Program-made: the position numbers and the translations under genes
In this document: piece by piece, positions 24,126-33,243 of the stretch
Position numbering within the stretch: position 1 is the stretch's first letter
Layout of the letters: each line of letters starts with the position of its first letter
Source: Litorilituus lipolyticus
GTDB taxonomy: Bacteria > Pseudomonadota > Gammaproteobacteria > Enterobacterales > Alteromonadaceae
Reading direction: 5' to 3'
Assembly (NCBI RefSeq): GCF_006439335.1
Contig: NZ_SAWY01000020.1
Span: 186,001 to 250,000 of the forward strand
DNA length: 64,000 bases
Notes under the pieces: generated by a model
The model's database searches: none
What the model was told of the DNA's origin: nothing
The model's input: only the letters and a program-made list of their open reading frames with translations

Positions 24126-26254
24126 TGGTAATTCACTCCAACGTACACAGTGCGTGGTGCGCCTGGGGCAATTGAATACTTACCATAGCGGTATTCTGCT
24201 TCTTGCGCGTAAACCTTATCGGTTAAGTTCAGCACTCTCGCGTGCAATGAGAGTTGAGAATTCACCTCATAACGTGCTTTAAGGTTAGCTATGGTATATC
24301 CGCCATAGATTCTTTCTAAACCTGTTTCTGGGTCAGTGCTATTAGTGTCATCCATCCAATATTCACCAATAGATTGCACTTCTAACATACCGCTAAATCC
24401 TGCAAGGTAACTTGGTAAATAACGTAATCGCGCATTGGCAATATAGTCAGGTGCCATTTTCATCTCATTACCCGAGTAATCTTCATGCTCGTCAAATTCG
24501 TGTTTGCTCTTACTATATGCAAGGCTAATATTGAATTCTTGAGAGATAGTCCAATCTAGTGCTGCTTCTAAACCTTTATGAATAACACGGCTTGCATTGG
24601 TTAAATAGCGTTGTCCGTTAGTGTTGTACGCATGAACAATTCCATCATCAACATCCATATAGTAGATAGCAGCATCAAAAATGATATTGTCAAAATTAGC
24701 TTTGTAACCTATTTCAAAGGTATCGGATGTTTCAGGATCAACCGCCTTTGCTTCGCCACTATCTTTAGTTGTTAAATGGTATAAGCTGCCTGCTGTAGGA
24801 ATTCTAAAGCTGTTAGCATATCTAAAATAAGTACTTGATGTTTCAGATAAATGATAGTTTAAGCTCGCTTTAGGGCTTAAGTGAGAAAAGTCATCATCAC
24901 GATCTTCAATGCTGATTTTGCCATGACCAATATCACCAAAGACTCCAAGGTGATTATCAAATTCATATTTTGCGTAGTCATATCGAGCGCCAACCGTAAG
25001 GTCAAGTCGCTCTGTTAACGCACGTTTATGTTGAAAATATGGAGATAAACTACTGTAACGCGTTGTGTCATCATAAAAAAGTTCCCCCTCACTAAAGAAA
25101 TCTGTTTCTCCCTTCCAGTTTGGCTCTGTTTCATGATCAAGAGGCTGATAAGACAACTGATCTCCTTCTGTTAATTCTAAATCAAACCCGATTGTTGTTT
25201 CACTACTATCACTGTGTTCAAAATTCACTAAACCTAGTAGGCCAAAAGTAACAACTTGAGACTCTACTTTAGGCATGTTTTGATTCCACGTTGCTGTGTA
25301 ATCATTAGTTCTATATCTAAGATATGGAATCATCGAATAATAGTTTTCATTATCATCGTAATCCCATTGACTTGATAGTTTCATGTATTGTGTTTTACGT
25401 AGTGGGTCACTCGCAAGTACTTCGTCTGATAACCCAGAGTCAGTCCAATCACTCTCAAATATTTTATCGAGTTCTTTATCTTTTAGTCCTGACGCCATTT
25501 CTTGCTCAAGATCAGAAGCAACGAATGAGGTTACTAATCGTTGCTTATTAGAAATCTCATATTCATGTCTTAAGTTGATTTCTGCGCGTTCTGAGCCGGT
25601 ATGATCGCGCCAGCCATCATTCGTTAAGTATGACGCTGACGCCCTAAAGCCATTATCATCATTTATACGATTGCTATGACTTACTTGTACTTTTCCATAG
25701 CGATCTTCACCAAGCATTACATCCATAGACGTTTCAGGCGTATCAGATACACCTTCAGAAAGAATATTCACTGTGGCTGCAACGGCACCAGAACCATAAA
25801 GTGCAGTCCCCGCACCTTTAAGAACTTCCATACGCGCTACATTAGAATTAAAGCTAGACCACCATAAAGCGTTATGGTTAAAAAAAGCAGGGGATTGAAG
25901 AGGAACATTATCTTGCAAATAAAGGTAGTAACCACTGACGTTAATAGGCATTCTGATGGCCGCTTTATGACCTTGTCCGCCTGAAAGTTGATCAATCAAG
26001 ACACCAGAAATACTATTTAACGACTCTGCTACATGCTGACCATTATCCATTTGCAACTCTTCTTTACCTATTCCGTGAACTGACATCGCTAAGTCTGTAT
26101 CTAGGGTCTCTTTCCGAGTTGCTGTAACGATGATCCTTTCGACAGCGTTTTCTGCACCTTCATCACCATTTGGTAATGGTTGATTCACAGCAATGGCCTG
26201 ATATGTATTGGCAAGTAATATGGCTAAAATTGAGAGTTTAAAAGACTGTTTCAT
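24119..26254 (-). CDS. TonB-dependent outer-membrane receptor
   Basis: A 711-residue receptor with signal peptide (to about residue 22), TonB box region (ERIIVTATRKETLD), plug domain (about 50-160: VAESLNSISGVLID, MEVLKGAGTALYGSGAVAAT) and a 22-strand-type barrel ending in an aromatic residue (YVGVNYQW). The ligand cannot be read directly. It heads a tightly overlapping set with the propeller and thioredoxin-like genes. A dyad at 26313-26329, about 60 bp upstream, is nearly identical to one before the copper-type receptor gene, so both are probably under one regulator. Confidence 0.93.
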   Translation of the reverse strand: MKQSFKLSILAILLANTYQAIAVNQPLPNGDEGAENAVERIIVTATRKETLDTDLAMSVHGIGKEELQMDNGQHVAESLNSISGVLIDQLSGGQGHKAAIRMPINVSGYYLYLQDNVPLQSPAFFNHNALWWSSFNSNVARMEVLKGAGTALYGSGAVAATVNILSEGVSDTPETSMDVMLGEDRYGKVQVSHSNRINDDNGFRASASYLTNDGWRDHTGSERAEINLRHEYEISNKQRLVTSFVASDLEQEMASGLKDKELDKIFESDWTDSGLSDEVLASDPLRKTQYMKLSSQWDYDDNENYYSMIPYLRYRTNDYTATWNQNMPKVESQVVTFGLLGLVNFEHSDSSETTIGFDLELTEGDQLSYQPLDHETEPNWKGETDFFSEGELFYDDTTRYSSLSPYFQHKRALTERLDLTVGARYDYAKYEFDNHLGVFGDIGHGKISIEDRDDDFSHLSPKASLNYHLSETSSTYFRYANSFRIPTAGSLYHLTTKDSGEAKAVDPETSDTFEIGYKANFDNIIFDAAIYYMDVDDGIVHAYNTNGQRYLTNASRVIHKGLEAALDWTISQEFNISLAYSKSKHEFDEHEDYSGNEMKMAPDYIANARLRYLPSYLAGFSGMLEVQSIGEYWMDDTNSTDPETGLERIYGGYTIANLKARYEVNSQLSLHARVLNLTDKVYAQEAEYRYGKYSIAPGAPRTVYVGVNYQW

Positions 26255-26312
26255 GTAATTGCTTCAAATGATTAAATTAGCAATATACTAACAATTACAC
26301 ATGAGGTTTTGA

Positions 26313-26329
26313 TGTGACACTTTGTCGCA
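26313..26329. promoter_or_regulatory. Dyad operator TGTGACA-N3-TGTCGCA
   Basis: Seven-base arms with one mismatch and a 3-base spacer, centred about 67 bp before the receptor ATG at 26254. The same dyad in perfect form is at 28722-28738. The regulator is not identified. Confidence 0.6.
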
Positions 26330-26373
26330 ATTTTAAAAATAACCTGTTGAATATATTGATTTATATCAACATA

Positions 26374-26406
26374 AAACAAAAACCCTGAACGTGCTGTCAG
26401 GGTTTT
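26374..26406 (-). terminator. Terminator after the copper-type receptor gene
   Basis: AAAACCCTGA (26379-26388) pairs with TCAGGGTTTT (26397-26406) around an 8-base loop. On the minus strand it runs into TTTTTGTTTT. It separates the two receptor transcription units. Confidence 0.8.
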
Positions 26407-26416
26407 AATTAGCTGC

Positions 26417-26447
26417 GCTGTAATCGGTATCAAATACCGATTACAGC
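26417..26447. repeat. Perfect 14-bp inverted repeat hairpin
   Basis: GCTGTAATCGGTAT and ATACCGATTACAGC are separated by CAA. It begins 17 bp after the receptor stop and precedes the T-tailed terminator. With no T-run of its own, it is more likely an mRNA 3'-end stabiliser or the first of two tandem terminators. Confidence 0.75.
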
Positions 26448-26463
26448 AAATAGAAGAGATTAT

Positions 26464-28641
26464 TTAAAAAGAGTATGTTGCTTCTACCCAAGCACTTAAA
26501 CCTTCACTTGGTAGTCTATTCATTACTGGCGTACCGACTTCTTTCACTCGATTATAACCACCTAAATGGTTTTGATATTCTCTATCAAGTAAATTATCAA
26601 CACCACCTCGTAATGTTAGTGCTGAATTCACAAAGTACTCTACATCAAAGTTAACTAAACCGTAGCCTGATGTCGGCTTTTCAGTATTCGTTACTGAGAC
26701 ATTGTCTTGAGATGAAACTGCGACAAGTGTTAAATTACTGATAACACTATCATTATGGTAACTAACACTAAATTGACCATTTAACGGCGCAATTCTGTAT
26801 AGATTGTCATTAATATCGCGACGCTCGCCTTTTACATAACTTGCAATACCAGAAAGCTGGAAGTTGTCACTGATATTGTAATACCAGTTAACATCAGCAC
26901 CGTATAATCTAGCATCAACGTTTGAAAATTTTAATGGATTATCATCATTTGCCATCATAGAAGCCATCATTTTTGCTGACATGTCTTCCATTTCCATTGG
27001 CGTACCCTGAATGTAGTTATCTATATTTTGATAGAATACATGTGGTGCAATCATAAATTCACTAGATTGATACGTTAAACCTAAATCCGCTTGATATGCT
27101 GTTTCTGATTTAAGGTTAATATCACCAATATAAGTATGACCATCAGCTAAACCGCCTGTCGCTTCCATAGGCGTCCATAAGTATCTTTCTTGATAAGAAG
27201 GGGCTCTGTTTTTGATGCCTAAGCCAACATACAGTGATAATGGCTCTGACAATTGTGTTTGGGTGCTTAAAGCAATATCAACATTAGTGTCAGAAACTTT
27301 TCGATCTGCTTTATTAAAGTCGTCTTGTAAATCTCTTGCTAACTCACCCATGCTTGGCATTTCATCATCCATGCCTGAGCCCATATCCATGCCACCGCCC
27401 ATGTTAGGCATAGACATCATTGCCATTGATGAACTGACTTCATCAGCATTTGCTTTCGCTTGTTTAACTCTAACCCCCAATTGAACCGTGGTTTGTTCAA
27501 ACTTGTTTTGCCACTCGGTAAAAATCGCAACACGTTCGTCTTTAACATTATTAAAATTAACCACTTCAAACATTGGGTTATTTGGATTAGTAATGACTGA
27601 ATCATGTGTAGCAAAGTAGCCATCGGTACCAAAGCTTAATTCACCAAAACTAAAACGCTTGCTCATAACAAATTTAAAATCAGTCGTATCAGCTAGAGCC
27701 GTATTCCTACGATGCTTCATAGGGTTACTATTTGCACGCATTAAAAAGTTTGTCATACCATGATCAGCGTCTAAGTAACCAAGCGACCATTCACCTTGCC
27801 AATCAGAAACTACAAATTCACCATCAAGATTGAAACGATGACTTTCGATGTACTCAATATCCATAGGTAAAGCAGGCGTACCTGAATCAGTCGTATCAGT
27901 GTAGTGGTAACTTAAGCCAACAGTATTCGCATCTGTTGCATGTCTAATATCAAAACCTGCTTGTACTTTGTCAAAATCAGTTGGCTCAATTAAGGTACCA
28001 TCGCCGCTTTCCATGCTATCGCCAGCTTGACTATTACCATAAACAAGTACGGCAACATCACCTTTAGCAATATTAGCAACGCCAGACATTGTTGCAGCAC
28101 TGTTATTGCTTCTATAACCCGCTTGAACATCACCACTAGCTTGTACGTTATCTGAATTCATTTTTTCAGCTTTACGCATTTGTACATCAATGGCGCCACC
28201 TAAGGTGTTCATACCAGCAGAAACTGGTGCAATGCCTCTGTACACTGTCATAGAGTCAACAATAAGTGGAGTAGAGTAACTTAACGGCGTATCCATAGCA
28301 TTTGGGCCAGCACCTATCATTGGGTGGCCATCTAAAGTCGTTGCGACACGATCACCAAACAAGCCGCGGTATTGTGCAATACCCGTTACAGGACCATTAC
28401 TGTTTACATTGGCGCCAGGTACTGATAAAAGCCAATTTGATAAATCAGCTTCGGTAGTTTTACCTTGCGCATAGCTTTGGTTATCTACCAAGGCATTATG
28501 TCGTTGATTAGATATAGTAATCACTTCTATATCATCAATTGCAACAGGAGCTTCATCGGCTAATGCGAGCGTTGAACAGCCCATAGCTGAAAGTAGAACT
28601 GCGTTTACAGCAATGGCTGATGGTTTTAAAGAAAAGCGCAT
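26464..28641 (-). CDS. TonB-dependent receptor, OprC/NosA-like (copper)
   Basis: A receptor of about 725 residues from ATG 28641; an in-frame TTG at 28659 lacks a better ribosome binding site. It has a signal peptide (MRFSLKPSAI, to LADEAP), a plug with VPGANVN, YRGLFGDRVATTLDGHPMIG, NAMDTPLSY and VYRGIAPVSAGMNTLGGAI, and a barrel ending in YSF. The plug resembles OprC-type copper receptors (NxMDxPxxY). Two extracellular-loop candidates are very rich in Met, one near residues 405-435 (MSMPNMGGGMDMGSG) and one near 550-567 (MEMEDMSAKMMASMM), which suits Cu(I) binding. It is monocistronic, with a dyad operator upstream and tandem hairpins downstream. Confidence 0.8.
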   Translation of the reverse strand: MRFSLKPSAIAVNAVLLSAMGCSTLALADEAPVAIDDIEVITISNQRHNALVDNQSYAQGKTTEADLSNWLLSVPGANVNSNGPVTGIAQYRGLFGDRVATTLDGHPMIGAGPNAMDTPLSYSTPLIVDSMTVYRGIAPVSAGMNTLGGAIDVQMRKAEKMNSDNVQASGDVQAGYRSNNSAATMSGVANIAKGDVAVLVYGNSQAGDSMESGDGTLIEPTDFDKVQAGFDIRHATDANTVGLSYHYTDTTDSGTPALPMDIEYIESHRFNLDGEFVVSDWQGEWSLGYLDADHGMTNFLMRANSNPMKHRRNTALADTTDFKFVMSKRFSFGELSFGTDGYFATHDSVITNPNNPMFEVVNFNNVKDERVAIFTEWQNKFEQTTVQLGVRVKQAKANADEVSSSMAMMSMPNMGGGMDMGSGMDDEMPSMGELARDLQDDFNKADRKVSDTNVDIALSTQTQLSEPLSLYVGLGIKNRAPSYQERYLWTPMEATGGLADGHTYIGDINLKSETAYQADLGLTYQSSEFMIAPHVFYQNIDNYIQGTPMEMEDMSAKMMASMMANDDNPLKFSNVDARLYGADVNWYYNISDNFQLSGIASYVKGERRDINDNLYRIAPLNGQFSVSYHNDSVISNLTLVAVSSQDNVSVTNTEKPTSGYGLVNFDVEYFVNSALTLRGGVDNLLDREYQNHLGGYNRVKEVGTPVMNRLPSEGLSAWVEATYSF

Positions 28642-28721
28642 AATAATATACTTACCCAAACAATTAAATTGGCAGTATTTTCAAGGCTTTCAGAACAGAA
28701 GACAAAAGGAAATAAGTAATA

Positions 28722-28738
28722 TGCGACATATTGTCGCA
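28722..28738. promoter_or_regulatory. Dyad operator TGCGACA-N3-TGTCGCA
   Basis: A perfect 7-base inverted repeat with a TAT spacer, about 80 bp before ATG 28641. It is shared with the second TonB receptor gene (26313-26329) and I did not see it elsewhere in the window. Confidence 0.65.
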
Positions 28739-28742
28739 GGGT

Positions 28743-28782
28743 AAAATCAGCTTACTTGCGCTATATCAAATAAGCTGATTAT
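28743..28782 (-). terminator. Terminator after the beta-lactamase gene
   Basis: On the minus strand AATCAGCTTA and TAAGCTGATT (10-bp perfect arms, 16-base loop) are followed by TTTT. It lies about 40 bp after the beta-lactamase stop and just before the operator of the next gene. Confidence 0.7.
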
Positions 28783-28816
28783 TTGGATTAATTAACTAAT
28801 AATTTTTCATGCTCAG

Positions 28817-29635
28817 TTAAATGATACCTGCAGCTTTCAAATGGTTATAAGCGACTTTTTTGCGCAACGCTTTCATCTCAGGGTAGCTCGCTTTATTAAA
28901 GTTAAAGGCAAAAAAGTGAACACCCTGTGCATTTTCAACAAAACCAATATACCAACCAAGCATTGAACCATCGTTTACTTTACCGGCTCCTGTTTTGGCA
29001 TACAGTTTATAATTTTCATTATCATCAACGAGCATGACTTCTTTTAAAGTGTTCACTGCCTGCTTATTGAATTGATAAGCGTTATGATAAAAATCTTGCA
29101 AGAATTTAATTTGTTCTTTCGCCGAAATCTTCATGCTTTTATTTAACCAAAAATCATCTAACCCTGAGGAAATATCTTGGTTACCGTAATGCATTTTATT
29201 GATATACGATTGCATATCTTTTTTACCTATATCCGTTGCTAACTGGCGATAAATAGCAACCATAGAAAACTTGAATGCTGTTGATAAGTTATATTGAGGT
29301 AATTGCCACACTTTAGGCCACCAAGGTTGCACAGGATATTTTTCTTTATCAAAGCTTAGTGTTTGCTTAGCGTCTTTGATAATGCCTTTATCTAAAGCAA
29401 TTAAACTATTGGCTACTTTAAACGTTGAAAAAGGCGATAAAGGCATTTGAGCCCTTTTATTATTAATGATTGTTTCATGCTGAGCTTTATCAATTTCAGA
29501 TAATAAAACAAAGGTACAGCTGCTATCACCTTCAACACACATTGTATCGTTCTGCGCCTCATTGACATGAGCTGACGTGAAGGTGCTTACCGTGGCTAAA
29601 GCTAAAAAACTAAAGCGTAATAGATTCTTTCTCAA
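28817..29635 (-). CDS. Class D (OXA-type) beta-lactamase
   Basis: A 272-residue periplasmic serine beta-lactamase. All class D motifs are present: Ser70-Thr-Phe-Lys73, Ser124-Met-Val126, Tyr150-Gly-Asn152, Trp163 and Lys214-Thr-Gly216. A signal peptide (MRKNLLRFSFLALATVSTFT, then SA) begins at the TTG 29635, which has GAGG 5 nt upstream. The frame runs 20 codons further, but that gives no normal signal peptide. Length is typical for OXA enzymes. It is a single chromosomal gene with its own terminator and no mobile-element sequence nearby, so it is likely an intrinsic enzyme. Its spectrum cannot be read from sequence. Confidence 0.93.
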   Translation of the reverse strand: MRKNLLRFSFLALATVSTFTSAHVNEAQNDTMCVEGDSSCTFVLLSEIDKAQHETIINNKRAQMPLSPFSTFKVANSLIALDKGIIKDAKQTLSFDKEKYPVQPWWPKVWQLPQYNLSTAFKFSMVAIYRQLATDIGKKDMQSYINKMHYGNQDISSGLDDFWLNKSMKISAKEQIKFLQDFYHNAYQFNKQAVNTLKEVMLVDDNENYKLYAKTGAGKVNDGSMLGWYIGFVENAQGVHFFAFNFNKASYPEMKALRKKVAYNHLKAAGII

Positions 29636-29847
29636 AATAACCTCAAAAAGTGAAAGTTTAAGTCGAAAAAATGATACGCTCGTTTGCTTTAGCAAACAAC
29701 ATGAAATATCTACTTACCTAAAATCAACAGGCTAATTAAGCAAGCTAATGACAAAGCTATAAACAATGGCATAATAGGAATTACAAAAAAGGAAATGGAC
29801 TTTACCCTTATTTGTCAGCATTTATCTAAATTATCATAGGATGTTTA

Positions 29848-31104
29848 ATGAAATATATTTTTGCTTTTATAAGCCTTTTGTTCAGCCACTGCGTTACTGC
29901 AGCTGAACAAGCTGAAGAAATTTTTGCCCAGCTTACTCCTTCCCTTTATCAAATTAAGCTCATAGACAAAGCCAGTGGTGAGAAATCATCAATCGGTTCA
30001 GGTTTTCAGATTACTAGCGATGGTTTAATTGCGACTAATTACCACGTTATTTCAAGCTATGCTCGACATCCTAGCAAATACCGCATGGAGTATTTAGATC
30101 ATCAAGGAAATACTAATACCCTAACATTAGAGAGCGTAGATGTTATCAATGACTTAGCTTTAGTTAAACGTGAAGTAACTGAGCCGATGGAGTTTTTTGT
30201 TATTTCTTCACAAACACCACACAAAGGCGAGAAGTTATATTCATTAGGCAACCCTCATGACTTAGGGATGATCGTAGTTCCAGGCACCTACAACGGCCTA
30301 AAAAAAGAATCATTTAGTGATCGCATCCATTTCACTGGCTCTATTAATTCAGGTATGAGCGGTGGCCCTGTAGTGAACAAACAAGCAAAAGTTGTCGGTA
30401 TTAATGTCGCAACTTCTGGTAATCAAATTGGCTTTTTAGTGCCGCATGATAAGTTAGTCACTTTGTTTAACAGTTATCAGCAATCACCACCAGATAGTAT
30501 TAAAGCTCAAATGGCTAGTCAGTTAATGACAAGTCAAAATAAGTTGATGTCGGCCTTACTCAATAGTAATTGGGAAAGTAAGTCTTTAGGTGGGAAAGGC
30601 GCAATTCCCATTATTGATGTACCTTTTATCCGTTGTTGGGGTGAATCTAATGCAGATAAACAAGATGCACTTATTCTAACTGCAGTGGCAAATTGCTCAC
30701 TCGATGAAAATACCTATATTTCTTCTCGATTTTTCACGGGTAGTGTTGAAATTGAATTTAGGTATATGCAGGCAAAAGAGCTAGGTAGTAATAAGTTTTA
30801 TCATTTATATCGCCAACAAATAGCGAGAGCTGGAGCTGGGAATAGAGCAGGAAAAGATGATGTCAGTGAGTATCAATGCCATCACGATATTGTTATGCCA
30901 AATAATAAAGCAATTAATAATAAAAGTGTTTTTTGTACACGTGCCTACAAGGATTTTCCTGATTTATATGATGTATTATATTTAGGAGCATCTATAGATA
31001 AGCAACAACAAGCATTAGTTAGTCACTTTACCATTTCAGGTGTTAGTCAAGAGAACTCGATGGCCTTTACCGAGAAGTTTCTGGAGGCTGTATCATGGAA
31101 ATAA
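29848..31104 (+). CDS. Periplasmic trypsin-like serine protease
   Basis: A 418-residue protein with a signal peptide (MKYIFAFISLLFSHCVTAAE) and an S1/DegP-like protease domain at about 25-210. The triad is visible: His66 in IATNYHVISS, Asp102 in NDLALVKRE and Ser171 in NSGMSGGPVVN. There is no PDZ domain. Instead a C-terminal region of about 190 residues with several cysteines follows, which I do not recognise. Its last 10 bp overlap the start of the FHA membrane protein gene, so the two are coupled. The pair probably acts in one envelope process, with the FHA protein sensing on the cytoplasmic side and the protease acting in the periplasm. That link is inference. Confidence 0.88.
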   Translation: MKYIFAFISLLFSHCVTAAEQAEEIFAQLTPSLYQIKLIDKASGEKSSIGSGFQITSDGLIATNYHVISSYARHPSKYRMEYLDHQGNTNTLTLESVDVINDLALVKREVTEPMEFFVISSQTPHKGEKLYSLGNPHDLGMIVVPGTYNGLKKESFSDRIHFTGSINSGMSGGPVVNKQAKVVGINVATSGNQIGFLVPHDKLVTLFNSYQQSPPDSIKAQMASQLMTSQNKLMSALLNSNWESKSLGGKGAIPIIDVPFIRCWGESNADKQDALILTAVANCSLDENTYISSRFFTGSVEIEFRYMQAKELGSNKFYHLYRQQIARAGAGNRAGKDDVSEYQCHHDIVMPNNKAINNKSVFCTRAYKDFPDLYDVLYLGASIDKQQQALVSHFTISGVSQENSMAFTEKFLEAVSWK

Positions 31105-32150
31105 CATCAATAAATCCGCAGCAAGAAAACCATAGCAGCGAAGAGTTACATCACGATATTGATGATATCAATCATAGTCATACTGATATAATCATTGAAG
31201 AAATCAGTCGTGGGCAGAAATTACTGCATCGACATAAAATGAGCAAACCCTCAATCAATATTGGCCGAGGATATGGTAATGATATCATTTTAGCTGATCC
31301 GCATATTTGCTCTGAACATTTGAAAATTCAATTAGTTAATGGTTTCTGGCAGATACAAGATCAAGAGAGTATTAACGGAACTTTCTTAGAAAACCCAAAA
31401 GAGAAAAAGAAACCTGCAGACAAACATATTCTAGAAGATGGCGATATCATTAGTATTGGTAAAAGCCAATTACGCATTCATTTTGTTGATCATCCCGTTG
31501 CTGAAACCGTTAAATTCAGCCCCTTTGAAAGCTTCATTAATTTAATGCGTCACCCTATAGCGCTATTAATAAGCGTAGCCTTATTTACACTAGTATCTGG
31601 CACTATTTTTTATTTGGACAAACCAATTGAGGTCAACTTTTCTCAATTATTAGTACCTGCCATAGGTATGAGTTTACTATTCTCTCTTTGGCCTGCGGGT
31701 ATTGCTTTAGTTTCGCATTTAACCAAACACGATGCGAGAGTACTCACTCAATTAGGTATCTGTTTTGCCTTCTTTAATTTGATGTGGTTTAGTGATTTAC
31801 TTGAAAATATTGTCGCTTTTAATTCTTCAAGCAACTCTATTTTCACTGTACTCATTGCCATACTCCCTATTGCATTAGCTTTTTGTATGCTTTGGCTCAA
31901 TTGTTACATTGGTTTTCATATGACAGCTAAGCGTCGAATGGTCGTATCGATAGGTATTACCGTATTATTATTCGGCGGTAGTTACTTAATTAAATATTCT
32001 AACAAGCCTGATTTTAATGCCAGACCACAATATAATAGCGTTTTAATGACGCCAAGCTTTTTGTTAACACCAAGCGCAAGTGTTGACGAGTTTATTGAAG
32101 ATAGTAATAGACTATTCGATAAGGCCAACAAAGCGGCAGCAAAAGAGTAG
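31095..32150 (+). CDS. FHA-domain membrane protein
   Basis: A 351-residue protein. An N-terminal acidic and His-rich lead (about 1-35) is followed by a forkhead-associated domain (about 38-131) with INIGRGYGNDIILADPHICS and EHLKIQL, then INGTFLEN. Gly57-Arg58, Ser73, His75 and Asn94-Gly95 are the phosphothreonine-binding positions. After it come about six hydrophobic segments between 155 and 300. The FHA domain should face the cytoplasm and bind a phosphorylated partner, but no Ser/Thr kinase is in the window. It is coupled to the preceding protease gene by a 10-bp overlap. Function unknown. Confidence 0.85.
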   Translation: MEITSINPQQENHSSEELHHDIDDINHSHTDIIIEEISRGQKLLHRHKMSKPSINIGRGYGNDIILADPHICSEHLKIQLVNGFWQIQDQESINGTFLENPKEKKKPADKHILEDGDIISIGKSQLRIHFVDHPVAETVKFSPFESFINLMRHPIALLISVALFTLVSGTIFYLDKPIEVNFSQLLVPAIGMSLLFSLWPAGIALVSHLTKHDARVLTQLGICFAFFNLMWFSDLLENIVAFNSSSNSIFTVLIAILPIALAFCMLWLNCYIGFHMTAKRRMVVSIGITVLLFGGSYLIKYSNKPDFNARPQYNSVLMTPSFLLTPSASVDEFIEDSNRLFDKANKAAAKE

Positions 32151-32154
32151 CCAT

Positions 32155-32183
32155 AAAAAAGGGCGCTGATTGAAGCGCCCTTT
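32155..32183. terminator. Bidirectional terminator, FHA gene / trpS
   Basis: AAAAAA, GGGCGCT, a six-base loop GATTGA, AGCGCCC and TTT. It is strong in the minus direction (six T after the stem), serving trpS, and weaker in the plus direction. Confidence 0.9.
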
Positions 32184-32205
32184 GTACAAGTAGAATTGAT
32201 AGCTA

Positions 32206-33213
32206 TTATGGTCTTGGAATAAAGCCAATCGCATCATAAACAGAAGCCAACACTTGGCTAGCATGTGCAGATGCTTTTTCTGCACCATTTTTCATTACTT
32301 GCTCTAAAAAGGCTTGGTCTTCTCTGTACTGATGGAATTTGGTTTGTATAGGCTCTAATAAAGACACTACCGCTTCAGCAACATCTCCTTTCAAATGACC
32401 ATACATTTTATCTTCATACTCTGGTACTAAATCAGCAACAGTACGACCTGTGGCACAAGAAAGTAAAGAAAGTAAGTTTGATACACCAGGCTTCTCCGCC
32501 ACATCAAAATAAATTCTTGCTTGCTCATCAGAATCAGTAACTGCACGCTTAATTTTCTTGGCTATCTTCTTCGGATCTTCTAATAAGCCAATAAAGTTAC
32601 CCGGGTTAGTATCTGACTTAGACATTTTTTTGGTCGGCTCTAATAAGCTCATCACACGAGCGCCATGCTCAGGGATGTATGGATCAGGTACCGTAAAAAT
32701 ATCACCGTATAAATTATTAAAACGTGTCGCTATATCTCGAGCGAGCTCTAGATGTTGCTTTTGATCATCACCCACAGGTACGCGATCAGCTTTGTAAAGT
32801 AAGATGTCAGCCGCCATCAATACCGGATAAGTAAATAAACCGGAGTTCATATTCGCTTCTGATTTTTGTGATTTATCTTTATATTGAGTCATGCGGTTAA
32901 GCTCACCCATTTGAGTGTAACAATTTAACACCCAACTCAACTGAGCATGCTCAGGTACATGTGACTGAATAAAGATAGTACTTTGCTCTGGGTTTACACC
33001 ACACGCAAGATATAATGCTAAACCATCTAGTGTCGCTTTTCGTAAATCAGCGGCATCAGGACGAACTGTAATGGCATGTTGGTCAACCAACATGTAATAG
33101 CATTCATGAGTGCTCTGCATATCAACCCATTGCTTCAATGCGCCCAAATAATTCCCTATAGTTAACTCGCCTGATGGCTGGCAACCACTTAATACAATAG
33201 GTTTACTACTCAT
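32206..33213 (-). CDS. trpS: Tryptophanyl-tRNA synthetase
   Basis: A 335-residue class I synthetase charging tRNA-Trp. The HIGH-equivalent is TIGNYLG in [20 protein letters not shown], and KMSKS is present in [28 protein letters not shown] and [16 protein letters not shown] are family-typical. Length matches the E. coli enzyme (334). It follows rpe by 30 bp on the same strand, the known rpe-(gph)-trpS order of gammaproteobacteria, but gph is absent here. Confidence 0.97.
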   Translation of the reverse strand: MSSKPIVLSGCQPSGELTIGNYLGALKQWVDMQSTHECYYMLVDQHAITVRPDAADLRKATLDGLALYLACGVNPEQSTIFIQSHVPEHAQLSWVLNCYTQMGELNRMTQYKDKSQKSEANMNSGLFTYPVLMAADILLYKADRVPVGDDQKQHLELARDIATRFNNLYGDIFTVPDPYIPEHGARVMSLLEPTKKMSKSDTNPGNFIGLLEDPKKIAKKIKRAVTDSDEQARIYFDVAEKPGVSNLLSLLSCATGRTVADLVPEYEDKMYGHLKGDVAEAVVSLLEPIQTKFHQYREDQAFLEQVMKNGAEKASAHASQVLASVYDAIGFIPRP

Positions 33214-33243
33214 TTATTTTTACCTTTAATTAATATTCTTTTG

